From the NCBI GenBank assembly GCA_021788565.1, contig JAJYKO010000098.1:1-11165 (forward strand): a stretch of 11,165 nt of DNA. Direction: 5' to 3'. This document shows positions 1 through 6,898 of this stretch, piece after piece. This DNA is from Chloroflexota bacterium (GTDB lineage Bacteria; Chloroflexota; UBA6077). The notes beneath the pieces were generated by a model. That model ran no database searches and was not told the origin of the DNA. It saw nothing but the letters and a program-made list of their open reading frames with translations. A program made the position numbers and the translations under genes. Each line of letters starts with the position of its first letter. Positions within the stretch are counted from its first letter, which is position 1.

Positions 1-3000
1 CTCCGTTCGTGATTCCAATCTCGGAGAGCAGGCGGGTGAGGCCGTCCCCATCCCTACGAGGATCCTCGTCCTGGCTCTCGATCTTGACGACCGTCTTGAA
101 GTTGCCCACGAAACCACCGTGTCGAATCACATGGGCATGCTTCAGGACCTGGATCCGATCGTGCGACTCGACCTTGGCGATCAAGGAGTTCAGGAACGCC
201 TGCGGATCCTTGCCGAGGGTGCTGAACCGGAGACGGCGCATGTTGCCGCCCAGCTCGCCCTTCTTCTCCACCAGCGCCACGTCGAAGCCCTGGTCCGCGA
301 TGGCGAGGGCCGCGGTCATACCCGCCACTCCGCCACCCAGCACCATCGCCTTCGCCTTTACCCCCAGAGTTTCCTTCTGCAGAGGCTCCAGGAGAGAGGC
401 CCGGGCCACGGCCATCCGCACCAGGTCCTTCGCCTTCTTGCTCGCGGCCGTCTTGTTATCGCGGTGGACCCAGGAGTCCTGGTCGCGTATGTTCGCCATC
501 TCGAAGAGGTAGGGGTTGATCCCCGCCTCCCGCAGTGTTTCTTGGAAGAGCGGCTCGTGCGTACGAGGCGTGCACGAGGCTACGATCACCCGGTTCAGGC
601 CGAGGTCGCGGATCTTGTCCGCGATGTTCCGCTGAGTATCCTGGGAGCAGGTATAGAGGTTGCGCTCGGCGTGAACCACGTTAGGAAGCTTCTCGGCGTA
701 CTGGACTACACCCTCCACATCCACCACTCCCGCGATGTTGGAGCCGCAGTGGCAGATGAAGACGCCGACGCGCGGATCCTCGCCGGTCACGTCGCGCTCG
801 GAGGGGTACTCCTTCTCGCGAACCTCGGTGCCGCGAACGTCCGACAGCAGTGCCATAGCCTTGGCCGCGGCACCGCTCGCTTCCACCACCGTTTCTGGGA
901 TGTCCTTTGGCTCGGCGAACGGACCGCAGACGAACACACCATCTCGGGTGGTCTCCAGCGGCTTGAATGGCGCCACCTGGCAGAAACCTTGCGGGGTGAG
1001 CTGCACGCCCACGTTATCCGCCAGCCGCTTGGCCTCGGGCGAGGTCTCCATACCGGCCGACAGCACCACCATGTCGAACTCTTCGGTCAGGATCTGTCCG
1101 CTCTCGTTCTGATAGCGGACCCGCAGGTTGTGGTTGGCCGGGTTCTCTTTCAAGGAGGAGATGCGGCAGCGAGTGAAGCCTACATCGTACATCTTGGAGG
1201 CGCGCTCGTAGTAGGCAGTGTAGCCTTTGCTGAAGGCGCGCACGTCCATCATAAAGATCTGCACGTCGGCGTCCGGCACATGCTCCTTGGCCAGCATCGC
1301 CTCCTTGGCGGCGGACATGCAACATATAGAGGAGCAATACTCGTGGTTCTGATCGCGGGAGCCGACGCACTGCAGGAACGCTATCCGCCTGGGATGGCCG
1401 CTGTCCGACGGCCGCACCACCTCGCCCGAGGTTGGACCCGAGGCGCTGAGCAGCCGCTCGAACTGCATGTTGGTCAACACGTTGGGGAAGCGGCCAAGCC
1501 CGTACTCTGCGGAGAGGTGAGCGTCGTACAGCTGGTAGCCGGCAGCCAGGACGACGGCGCCCACTGCCAGTTCCCGAACCTTCTCCTTATCGGCGTGGTT
1601 GACGGCCCCTGCCTGACAGGCTCTCTCGCACTCAAGGCACTCGGAACATACGCCGCAGCTCAAGCACCGGTTCGCCTCTGCCAGGGCCATCTCCTCGGTA
1701 AAGCCGAGGTCCACCTCCTTGAAGACATCGCCGATGAACCGCTGCGAGGCAGCAACTTTAGGAATGGAATGGCGGGAGCCCCGGGAAGCTTCCCCAGCGT
1801 CCAGCTTCTCTTCAATCTCCTCGCGGGCAAGCTTCACGACGGACAGCGTATCCGCCTCGACCTTCAGGTCGAGCCCCTGGAGATAGCGGTCTATGGAGAT
1901 GGCGGCCTTGTGGCCGGCCGCGATGGCCTCCACGACGAACGTGGTGCCAGTGACGGCATCTCCGCCGGCAAAGACGCCGGCGCGGCTGGTGGCGAGGGTG
2001 TCGGGGTCGGCAACCAGGGTCCTCCGTCGTGTCGTCTCCAGCCCCGCCGCGCTGAAGGCTTCCAACTCCGGCCCCTGACCAATCGCGAAGATGACCGTGT
2101 CGCAGTCGAGCAGGTGCTCGGTGTTGGGCAGGACGTCCATGTCGAGCCGGCCGTCCTTGTCGAAGCCCCGGAAGTCCACACGGTCGCACCGCACGCCGAC
2201 GATCGCGCCATCCAGGACGTCGATCGACTTGAACGAGCGGGCCGGATGGACCACCACGCCCTCTTCCTCGGCGTCGGCGATCTCGTAATCGTGGGCCGGC
2301 ATCTTCTCTCTTGATTCGAGGCAGGCCAGGTGCACTTCGGGCTGACCGAGCCGGCGGGCGGTGCGCGCGCAGTCCATCGCCACGTTGCCGCCGCCGATCA
2401 CGAGCACCTTCTTGCCCAGTTTTGGAGGCGTACCGAGTGCCGCATCTCGAAGGAAGGAGGTATTCAGCAGCACGTGCGGATGGTCGGCCCCTGGGATCGG
2501 CAGCTTCCTCCCGCCGTGGGCTCCGACAGCCAGGAAGACCGAGCTGAATCCCTGAGTGAAAAGATCGTCCACGCTCTCGACACGACTGTTGAGGCGGAGA
2601 TCGACCCCAAGATCGACGATGTCGCTCACCTCGCGCTCGATCAACTCCCTCGGCAAGCGGTAGGAGGGAATGCCCACCCGCATCATCCCACCGGCCACCG
2701 GAAGGGCCTCGAAGATGGAAACCGCGTAGCCCATCCGTACGAGATCCTGGGCGGCGGTCAAGCCCGCGGGGCCGGAACCAACCACCGCCACCTTCTCGGC
2801 CTTGGTCTGCTCGCACCGGGCCGGGCGTTCGTGATCGGAGCTGTAATACTGGTCGGCCACGAAGCGCTTGAGGCCGGCAATCGAGACCGCCTCGTCGTAC
2901 TGACCGCGGTTGCAGTTATCCTCGCAGCGGTGGTTGCAGATGCGGCCGCAGATACCTGGGAATGGGTTGCGGTCTTTGATGACACGGAAGGCGTCGTCGT

Positions 3001-3559
3001 AGCGCTGCTCGCGTACCAATGCGACGTAGCCCTGAGCGGACTGGCTGACCGGACAGGCGTCCTTGCAGGGGGCGCGCCCCTTCTTCTCGATGGCGAAGGC
3101 GTTGGGCACGGCCTGCGGGTAGAGCTTATAGATGGCCCTTCGATCGTTCATGCCCAGGTTGAACGTGTCCGGCACTTTGACCGGGCAGTGAAGCGCGCAC
3201 TCGCCGCAACCGGTGCACTTTTCGAGGTCGACGTAGCGAGGCTTCTGCCGAACAGTGGCCACGAAGTTGCCGGCCTGTCCATCGAGTTTGTCGACGGTGG
3301 CGCCGGTTATGATCTCGATGTTGAGATGGCGGCCGCACTCGACGAGTTTCGGGGAGATAGTGCACATAGCGCAGTCGTTGGTGGGGAAGGTCTTGTCCAG
3401 CATGGCCATTTTGCCGCCAATGGAGTCGGCCGCCTCAACCATGTAGACCTTGAGGCCGGATTCGGCGAGGTCGAGGCTCGCCTGCATCCCGCCGATACCG
3501 CCGCCGACGACCAGTACGGCGCCTACTCGTTTATCCTCGTGACCGTTACTGCTAGTCAT
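1..3559 (-). CDS. HdrA-GltD-HdrA fusion flavoprotein / iron-sulfur oxidoreductase (C-terminus off window)
   Basis: One frame stays open from ATG 3559 to the window edge, 1186 codons; I translated it all and saw no stop or frameshift. Order seen: HdrA-type FAD fold (GGGIGG 19-24, GGKMAMLDKTFPTNDC 48-63); CxxCxxCxxxCP cluster motif C115/C118/C121/C125; GltD/NfnB-like module (Cys 165, 169, 204, 208, 212, 216; FAD fingerprint VGSGPAG 260-266; NADPH-type GGGNVAMD 389-396; AGGD 531-534); second Cys-rich motif 632-648; HdrA C-terminal part with CVGSRD and C731/C742/C746/C747, the family's unusual [4Fe-4S] site; then an HdrA N-terminal domain (CHCGSNI 936-942, CTPRTHEPLF 996-1005) and a second flavin fold (GGGVAG 1075-1080). 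A family HdrA is about 650 residues. GAGGTG at 3567-3572 supports the ATG. By family the role is cytoplasmic electron transfer, possibly flavin bifurcation with NAD(P)H at the GltD part; partners (HdrB/C-like, hydrogenase, ferredoxin) are not in the window. Confidence 0.93.
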   Translation of the reverse strand, partial: MTSSNGHEDKRVGAVLVVGGGIGGMQASLDLAESGLKVYMVEAADSIGGKMAMLDKTFPTNDCAMCTISPKLVECGRHLNIEIITGATVDKLDGQAGNFVATVRQKPRYVDLEKCTGCGECALHCPVKVPDTFNLGMNDRRAIYKLYPQAVPNAFAIEKKGRAPCKDACPVSQSAQGYVALVREQRYDDAFRVIKDRNPFPGICGRICNHRCEDNCNRGQYDEAVSIAGLKRFVADQYYSSDHERPARCEQTKAEKVAVVGSGPAGLTAAQDLVRMGYAVSIFEALPVAGGMMRVGIPSYRLPRELIEREVSDIVDLGVDLRLNSRVESVDDLFTQGFSSVFLAVGAHGGRKLPIPGADHPHVLLNTSFLRDAALGTPPKLGKKVLVIGGGNVAMDCARTARRLGQPEVHLACLESREKMPAHDYEIADAEEEGVVVHPARSFKSIDVLDGAIVGVRCDRVDFRGFDKDGRLDMDVLPNTEHLLDCDTVIFAIGQGPELEAFSAAGLETTRRRTLVADPDTLATSRAGVFAGGDAVTGTTFVVEAIAAGHKAAISIDRYLQGLDLKVEADTLSVVKLAREEIEEKLDAGEASRGSRHSIPKVAASQRFIGDVFKEVDLGFTEEMALAEANRCLSCGVCSECLECERACQAGAVNHADKEKVRELAVGAVVLAAGYQLYDAHLSAEYGLGRFPNVLTNMQFERLLSASGPTSGEVVRPSDSGHPRRIAFLQCVGSRDQNHEYCSSICCMSAAKEAMLAKEHVPDADVQIFMMDVRAFSKGYTAYYERASKMYDVGFTRCRISSLKENPANHNLRVRYQNESGQILTEEFDMVVLSAGMETSPEAKRLADNVGVQLTPQGFCQVAPFKPLETTRDGVFVCGPFAEPKDIPETVVEASGAAAKAMALLSDVRGTEVREKEYPSERDVTGEDPRVGVFICHCGSNIAGVVDVEGVVQYAEKLPNVVHAERNLYTCSQDTQRNIADKIRDLGLNRVIVASCTPRTHEPLFQETLREAGINPYLFEMANIRDQDSWVHRDNKTAASKKAKDLVRMAVARASLLEPLQKETLGVKAKAMVLGGGVAGMTAALAIADQGFDVALVEKKGELGGNMRRLRFSTLGKDPQAFLNSLIAKVESHDRIQVLKHAHVIRHGGFVGNFKTVVKIESQDEDPRRDGDGLTRLLSEIGITNG

Positions 3560-3823
3560 TTCACAGCACCTCGAAAAGCACAGAGAAGGAGGGCACGGCC
3601 GCGCGCCCTTCGCGAGGGTGCGAGCCGCTACGATTATCCATTCCTGCCAAATGAGAAGTGGCCAGTGTCACGCCTTTCTTGTCGAGAGCCCTGGAGGAGC
3701 ACCGGAGGACCTGCATTCCCCGCGGTCGCTTCGGCAAAATGGGGGGCCTGGGCAGAGTGTTCGCACACAGAGCGCCATCTCCGTCGAGAGCATCAACTTC
3801 CACCCACGCCGTGGAACAGCCGG
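3560..3823 (-). other. Long leader / intergenic region upstream of the HdrA-like gene
   Basis: This stretch separates the regulator stop from the redox-gene ATG and, if the promoter at 3824-3852 is real, is transcribed as a leader of about 258 nt. It holds a GC-rich hairpin at 3602-3622 (eight-position arms with one mismatch, five-nt loop) about 30 nt before the ribosome binding site, with no U-run, so it does not look like a terminator. A 9-bp direct repeat, GTCGAGAGC read on the plus strand, occurs at 3681-3689 and 3783-3791. I do not recognise a known riboswitch class. An 80-codon GTG frame crosses it but has no ribosome binding site and no recognisable protein pattern. Confidence 0.5.
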
Positions 3824-3852
3824 ATTATAGCACCGGATTCCGCCCTAGACAA
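3824..3852 (-). promoter_or_regulatory. Candidate sigma70-type extended -10 promoter for the HdrA-like gene
   Basis: Read on the minus strand, a perfect TATAAT (3824-3829) is preceded by TGC, giving an extended -10, and a 17-nt spacer (3830-3846) separates it from TTGTCT (3847-3852), which matches TTGACA at four of six positions. The predicted transcript starts near 3817. The element overlaps the last codons of the upstream regulator gene; the -10 includes the T of the stop codon region at 3825-3827. It stands out in this GC-rich DNA and points toward the redox gene. Confidence 0.7.
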
Positions 3853-4787
3853 GAACTATTTTTCGTGTTTGTATCGATATTTTTGGGGAATGCCGGTGAA
3901 TCGATGGAGTCACGGCCGGCGGAGGCAGCCGTTCCGGTCTGCCGCGCCGCCGGTCCGGGGAGAGACTGGCCCGAGCTCCGCGCCAGATCGCTGGAGATCG
4001 ACTCCGCGCAGTGGCGAACCGACTGCACAAGTTGGGGTAGCCGTTCCGGTCCGAACCGCTCAACCGGGCCGGCGATGCTGATGGCGGCGACAACCTGACC
4101 GTCTGCCCCAAAGACAGGAGCCGCCACACAGAACTGGCCTACCTCGATCTCCTGATTGTCGAGTGCGACACCTGTCCTCCTTACCTCTGACAGCTGTGCC
4201 CTAAGCTGGTCGGGATCAGTGACCGTGTATGGAGTGAGAGGCTTCGGTTCTTCCGCCGAAAGGATACGTTGCATTCGGCCATCGGGAAGATAAGCGAGGA
4301 GCACCTTGCCGAGGGCGGTACAGTGGAGTGGCTGCCGCCAGCCAAGCTGAGATGAGGTGGGGCGCGCATCCTCGCCTTCTATCTTGTCGACGTACGCGCA
4401 CTGGTCCGCGTTCTCCACCGCCAGATGAGCGCCTTCCCTTGTGTCGCGGGCCAGCCGCTCAAGGTGAACGTGGGCCACGGCCCGGAGATTCATCTGGTTC
4501 AGAAGCACTGAGCCAACCTCGAAGACCCGCATCCCAAGCTGGTATTTGCCCGTGATCGAGTCCTGGGCGACGTAACCGTGTCGCTCCAGCGTAGTAAGCA
4601 AACGGTGGGTGGAGCTTTTGTCCGTGCCGAGGTACTCGGCCAGTTCCCGCACTCCAACTTTTCCACCGAAGACAGCCAGGAGGTCAACGGCATTCAGCGC
4701 CTTGTCGACGGTCTTAAGGGTAGCCGTACGCTTGGCCCGCAGTGGACCACGTGGCAAATCTATGTGGACACGGGGAGACGAATCCAT
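3825..4787 (-). CDS. IclR-family transcriptional regulator
   Basis: A 320-residue protein with the IclR layout. An N-terminal winged helix-turn-helix (about 22-90) contains VGVRELAEYLGTDKSSTH at 44-61 followed by RLLTTLERHGYV. The effector domain (about 100-270) carries family-typical stretches such as LHCTALGKVLLA and VAAPVFGADGQVVAAISIAGP. ATG 4787 has AGGTGG about five nt upstream. It sits between the importer genes and the HdrA-like gene on the same strand and is the only regulator here, so it may control either or both by sensing a small ligand. The C-terminus is odd: after the usual family end (near SSDLARSS) come about 50 residues, Ser/Ala/Pro-rich and then Asn/Thr/Lys-rich, with no family pattern. 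The last part is AT-rich and overlaps the promoter of the next gene. An old frameshift or lost stop could explain this. Confidence 0.93.
   Translation of the reverse strand: MDSSPRVHIDLPRGPLRAKRTATLKTVDKALNAVDLLAVFGGKVGVRELAEYLGTDKSSTHRLLTTLERHGYVAQDSITGKYQLGMRVFEVGSVLLNQMNLRAVAHVHLERLARDTREGAHLAVENADQCAYVDKIEGEDARPTSSQLGWRQPLHCTALGKVLLAYLPDGRMQRILSAEEPKPLTPYTVTDPDQLRAQLSEVRRTGVALDNQEIEVGQFCVAAPVFGADGQVVAAISIAGPVERFGPERLPQLVQSVRHCAESISSDLARSSGQSLPGPAARQTGTAASAGRDSIDSPAFPKNIDTNTKNSSCLGRNPVL
3857..3884 (-). promoter_or_regulatory. Phased A-tracts upstream of the -35 (UP-element-like)
   Basis: Two copies of AAAAATA (minus strand), at 3857-3863 and 3878-3884, start exactly 21 bp apart, that is two helical turns, directly upstream of the -35 hexamer. 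Between them lies the perfect palindrome TATCGATA (3872-3879). The segment is much more AT-rich than its surroundings. It resembles an UP element or intrinsically curved DNA that would strengthen the promoter; the palindrome could bind a regulator. Function is inferred from position and composition only. Confidence 0.45.
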
Positions 4788-4882
4788 CTTGCCACCTTAT
4801 TGCTGGATTCCGGCACAAAACCTCTCACTGCCCTACTGCCAGTCTGCGCCGCGTGCAATCTCTAGACCGCCACTGAAACTTA

Positions 4883-4912
4883 ATTGTAGCACAGTTGTTT
4901 CTCAGCAACTGT
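4883..4912 (-). promoter_or_regulatory. Candidate iclR promoter with overlapping inverted-repeat operator
   Basis: In the 150-nt gap before the regulator gene (4788-4937), the minus strand shows TGC directly before TACAAT (4883-4888), an extended -10 close to the one before the HdrA-like gene. No good -35 is present: CAGTTG lies at 17-nt spacing and TTGCTG at 14. A perfect 7-bp inverted repeat, ACAGTTG and CAACTGT with an 8-nt centre, spans 4891-4912 across the spacer and -35 region, where a bound dimer would be expected to affect transcription. IclR proteins commonly bind palindromes in their own promoters, so autoregulation is a reasonable inference. The rest of the gap shows only the AAGGTGG ribosome binding site. 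Confidence 0.55.
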
Positions 4913-4937
4913 AAGCCCCATGGACAGTTTGTGAGGT

Positions 4938-5885
4938 TCAGCGCTCGCCCTCCCCTCCGGCTATGGCCAATACCGCGACGATGATCAGTCCCTGGATAAT
5001 GTCTCTCCAGGCTGCTCCAACTTGCATTGCGTTCAGCATATTCACGACAAGCGTGAGGAACAGGGCCGCGCCCCAGATACCTGGGACATTGGCCTTGCCT
5101 CCGGCGATGGCGGAGCCCCCGAGCACGACCACAGCAATGGAGCCCAACTGATAAGGGAGCCCGATGTCCAGCGCAGCGCCGCCCGCGTACGCGGAGATGA
5201 GGACGCCGGCCAACCCGGCGAGTACTCCGCTGATCACGTAGCATAGGGTCACCGTTCTCTGGATCTTGACACCCGCGAGCCATGCCGCCCTAGCATTCTG
5301 GCCATAGGCGAGAACGGACCGCCCAAAGGTCGATCGCACCAGCAGAACTCCCACCGCGATCGAGACAAGCACGAACGTGATGGACATTATGGGAATACCG
5401 AGCACCTGCGCGGTGGCGTAGTTGGCCAGGACAGGGCTGGGCTTTGCCGTTGAGCCGTGGGAGTAAACGGTCGCCGCGGACTGTGCAATGTAGCCCACGG
5501 CCAGTGTGGCGATGATTGGCGGCATTCGAAGAAAACGGATCATCGAGACGTTCAGCAGGCCCACTGCGAAACCGCACACCAGGCCGATCAGGATGCCCAC
5601 CAGCAAGCCGCTATTGTCCGCGTGCATGTAACCCATCGAGAGATAGCCCGCCAGGGTCATCGTGTATGGAACTGAGAGGTCGATATTGCTGTTGCCCGAG
5701 GCAATTACGAACATCTGCCCCATGCCCACGATAACGTAGAACACGGATAGCAGGGCAGCGGCAGAGAGTGTAGCAGTTGCGCCCCGTCCGCTGGCGGCAT
5801 AGACCGTGACCAGCCAAATCAGGAACGCTGCGCCGAAAGGCCAAACCCAGGGCTTGTTGTTCAGCCAAACACGTGCGGATGTCAT
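4938..5885 (-). CDS. ABC transporter permease, RbsC/XylH-like (second permease)
   Basis: A 315-residue, highly hydrophobic protein with about eight to ten membrane segments, of the BPD_transp_2 type found in ribose/xylose-type importers. Family features include GMGQMFVIASGNSNIDLSVP near the front and the cytoplasmic coupling loop TFGRSVLAYGQNARAAWLAG in the middle, which should contact the ATPase. The length is normal for the family. I chose ATG 5885 because GGGAGG lies ten nt upstream; an alternative GTG at 5894 would overlap the previous stop by 4 nt but has the same GGGAGG only one nt away. It is last in the importer set and probably pairs with the permease just upstream. No convincing terminator follows, so some transcription may run on into the regulator gene. 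The substrate cannot be told from the sequence. Confidence 0.92.
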   Translation of the reverse strand: MTSARVWLNNKPWVWPFGAAFLIWLVTVYAASGRGATATLSAAALLSVFYVIVGMGQMFVIASGNSNIDLSVPYTMTLAGYLSMGYMHADNSGLLVGILIGLVCGFAVGLLNVSMIRFLRMPPIIATLAVGYIAQSAATVYSHGSTAKPSPVLANYATAQVLGIPIMSITFVLVSIAVGVLLVRSTFGRSVLAYGQNARAAWLAGVKIQRTVTLCYVISGVLAGLAGVLISAYAGGAALDIGLPYQLGSIAVVVLGGSAIAGGKANVPGIWGAALFLTLVVNMLNAMQVGAAWRDIIQGLIIVAVLAIAGGEGER

Positions 5886-5890
5886 GGAAC

Positions 5891-6898
5891 TCACGCCTCC
5901 CTCTGCCTGCCGACGGAGCGTCCGGCGAGCACCAGTATCAGAATCAATCCCTGGACGCCCAGCTGATAGTCAGGCGACAGTTGGAGAAACACCAGGAGCG
6001 AACCGGCCAGGGACATGGTAATAGCACCGACAACGGTTCCAAAGGCGGCCGACTTGCCACCACTGAATGCACCACCTCCGAGGATCACCGACGCGATGGT
6101 CAACAGCGTGTAGTCAAGGGAAACGTTCGCATCGCCGGAAGTCGTCAGGCCCGTTACCGCCAGGCCGGCCAGAATGCCGAAAACGGCCCCCATCGCATAA
6201 AGCACCATGTATCCCCGAAGCAGCGACCAACCTGCGCGCCGGATTGCCTTGGCATTGGCGCCCATCCCGCGCAGAATCACCCCATACGCGGTTCGCATCA
6301 TGAAGATGTGGCCGAAAGCACCAGCCGCGAGGGCAATCAAGATGGGCAGAGGTATGAGGGGTGGATTCAGATTGAAGAACCCGATGAGCCAGTTCGGAGC
6401 GGCGCCCCCCGGTGAGGGCAGGATGAGGATCGCGAGGCCGAGCCACACGAAGGAGGCTCCCAGGGTGACAACTATCGAGGGAATCCGGCGAACGTGGATG
6501 AGGGTTCCCATCAGCACGTAAACGACGAAGGAGGCAATCATTGCCCCGATGGCGAGCGGAGGGTCCTTCGCCAGTTGCGTGGCGCAAATTACATTTATGA
6601 GTCCGACAAACGCTCCAAGGCTGAGGTCGATGTCACCCGCGGTGATGATGAACATTTGCGCCATGGCGGCTAGGATGGCAGCGGTAGAAGCCGACAACAG
6701 CAGCGCAAACCCCGAATAGCTGCGAGCACCTGGCACTAAAATAAGCACCGCGATAAGAATCAGCGCCAGAGCAATGTAGGGCAGGTACTCACGCCAATCG
6801 GCGCGTCGGGAGCTGGAAAGGGCCTTCCTAGAGGGAACCGTCGTCGCTAGTCCGGCTGCCGGGGGCATGCTTTCCTCGGTGTGATCAATTAGCGACAT
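5891..6898 (-). CDS. ABC transporter permease, RbsC-like (first permease)
   Basis: A 335-residue integral membrane protein of the carbohydrate-uptake-2 permease family. A hydrophilic N-terminal stretch of about 40 residues precedes the first membrane segment (YIALALILIAVLILV). The family stretch AQMFIITAGDIDLSLGAFVG follows, and the coupling-loop motif TAYGVILRGMGANAKAIRRAG lies mid-protein. ATG 6898 has GGGAGGT five nt upstream and overlaps the end of the ATPase gene by 14 nt, which suggests translational coupling. The next permease starts about five nt after this stop. The two permeases clearly differ in sequence, so the channel is probably a heterodimer. Confidence 0.94.
   Translation of the reverse strand: MSLIDHTEESMPPAAGLATTVPSRKALSSSRRADWREYLPYIALALILIAVLILVPGARSYSGFALLLSASTAAILAAMAQMFIITAGDIDLSLGAFVGLINVICATQLAKDPPLAIGAMIASFVVYVLMGTLIHVRRIPSIVVTLGASFVWLGLAILILPSPGGAAPNWLIGFFNLNPPLIPLPILIALAAGAFGHIFMMRTAYGVILRGMGANAKAIRRAGWSLLRGYMVLYAMGAVFGILAGLAVTGLTTSGDANVSLDYTLLTIASVILGGGAFSGGKSAAFGTVVGAITMSLAGSLLVFLQLSPDYQLGVQGLILILVLAGRSVGRQREA

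Noticed and set aside
1812..2816. A 334-codon minus-strand frame in another phase
   Set aside because: It overlaps the GltD module out of phase and is rich in Arg/Gly/Pro with no motifs, a shadow of the real gene.
3561..3803. An 80-codon GTG-started frame in the leader of the redox gene
   Set aside because: No ribosome binding site before the GTG, no recognisable protein features; the region is better explained as leader.
119..4081. Very long plus-strand open frames opposite the redox gene (731 and 583 codons)
   Set aside because: They sit codon-for-codon opposite the real minus-strand frame, an effect of its GC-biased codons; their translations show no domain pattern, while the minus strand shows HdrA and GltD motifs throughout.
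4891..4912. Inverted repeat as an intrinsic terminator for the importer operon
   Set aside because: The stem is only 7 bp with modest GC and no U-run follows; its overlap with an extended -10 fits an operator better.
5883..5894. GTG 5894 as the start of the second permease
   Set aside because: GGGAGG would be only one nt from the GTG; ATG 5885 has a workable ten-nt spacing. The 4-nt overlap with the previous stop keeps GTG as a minor possibility.
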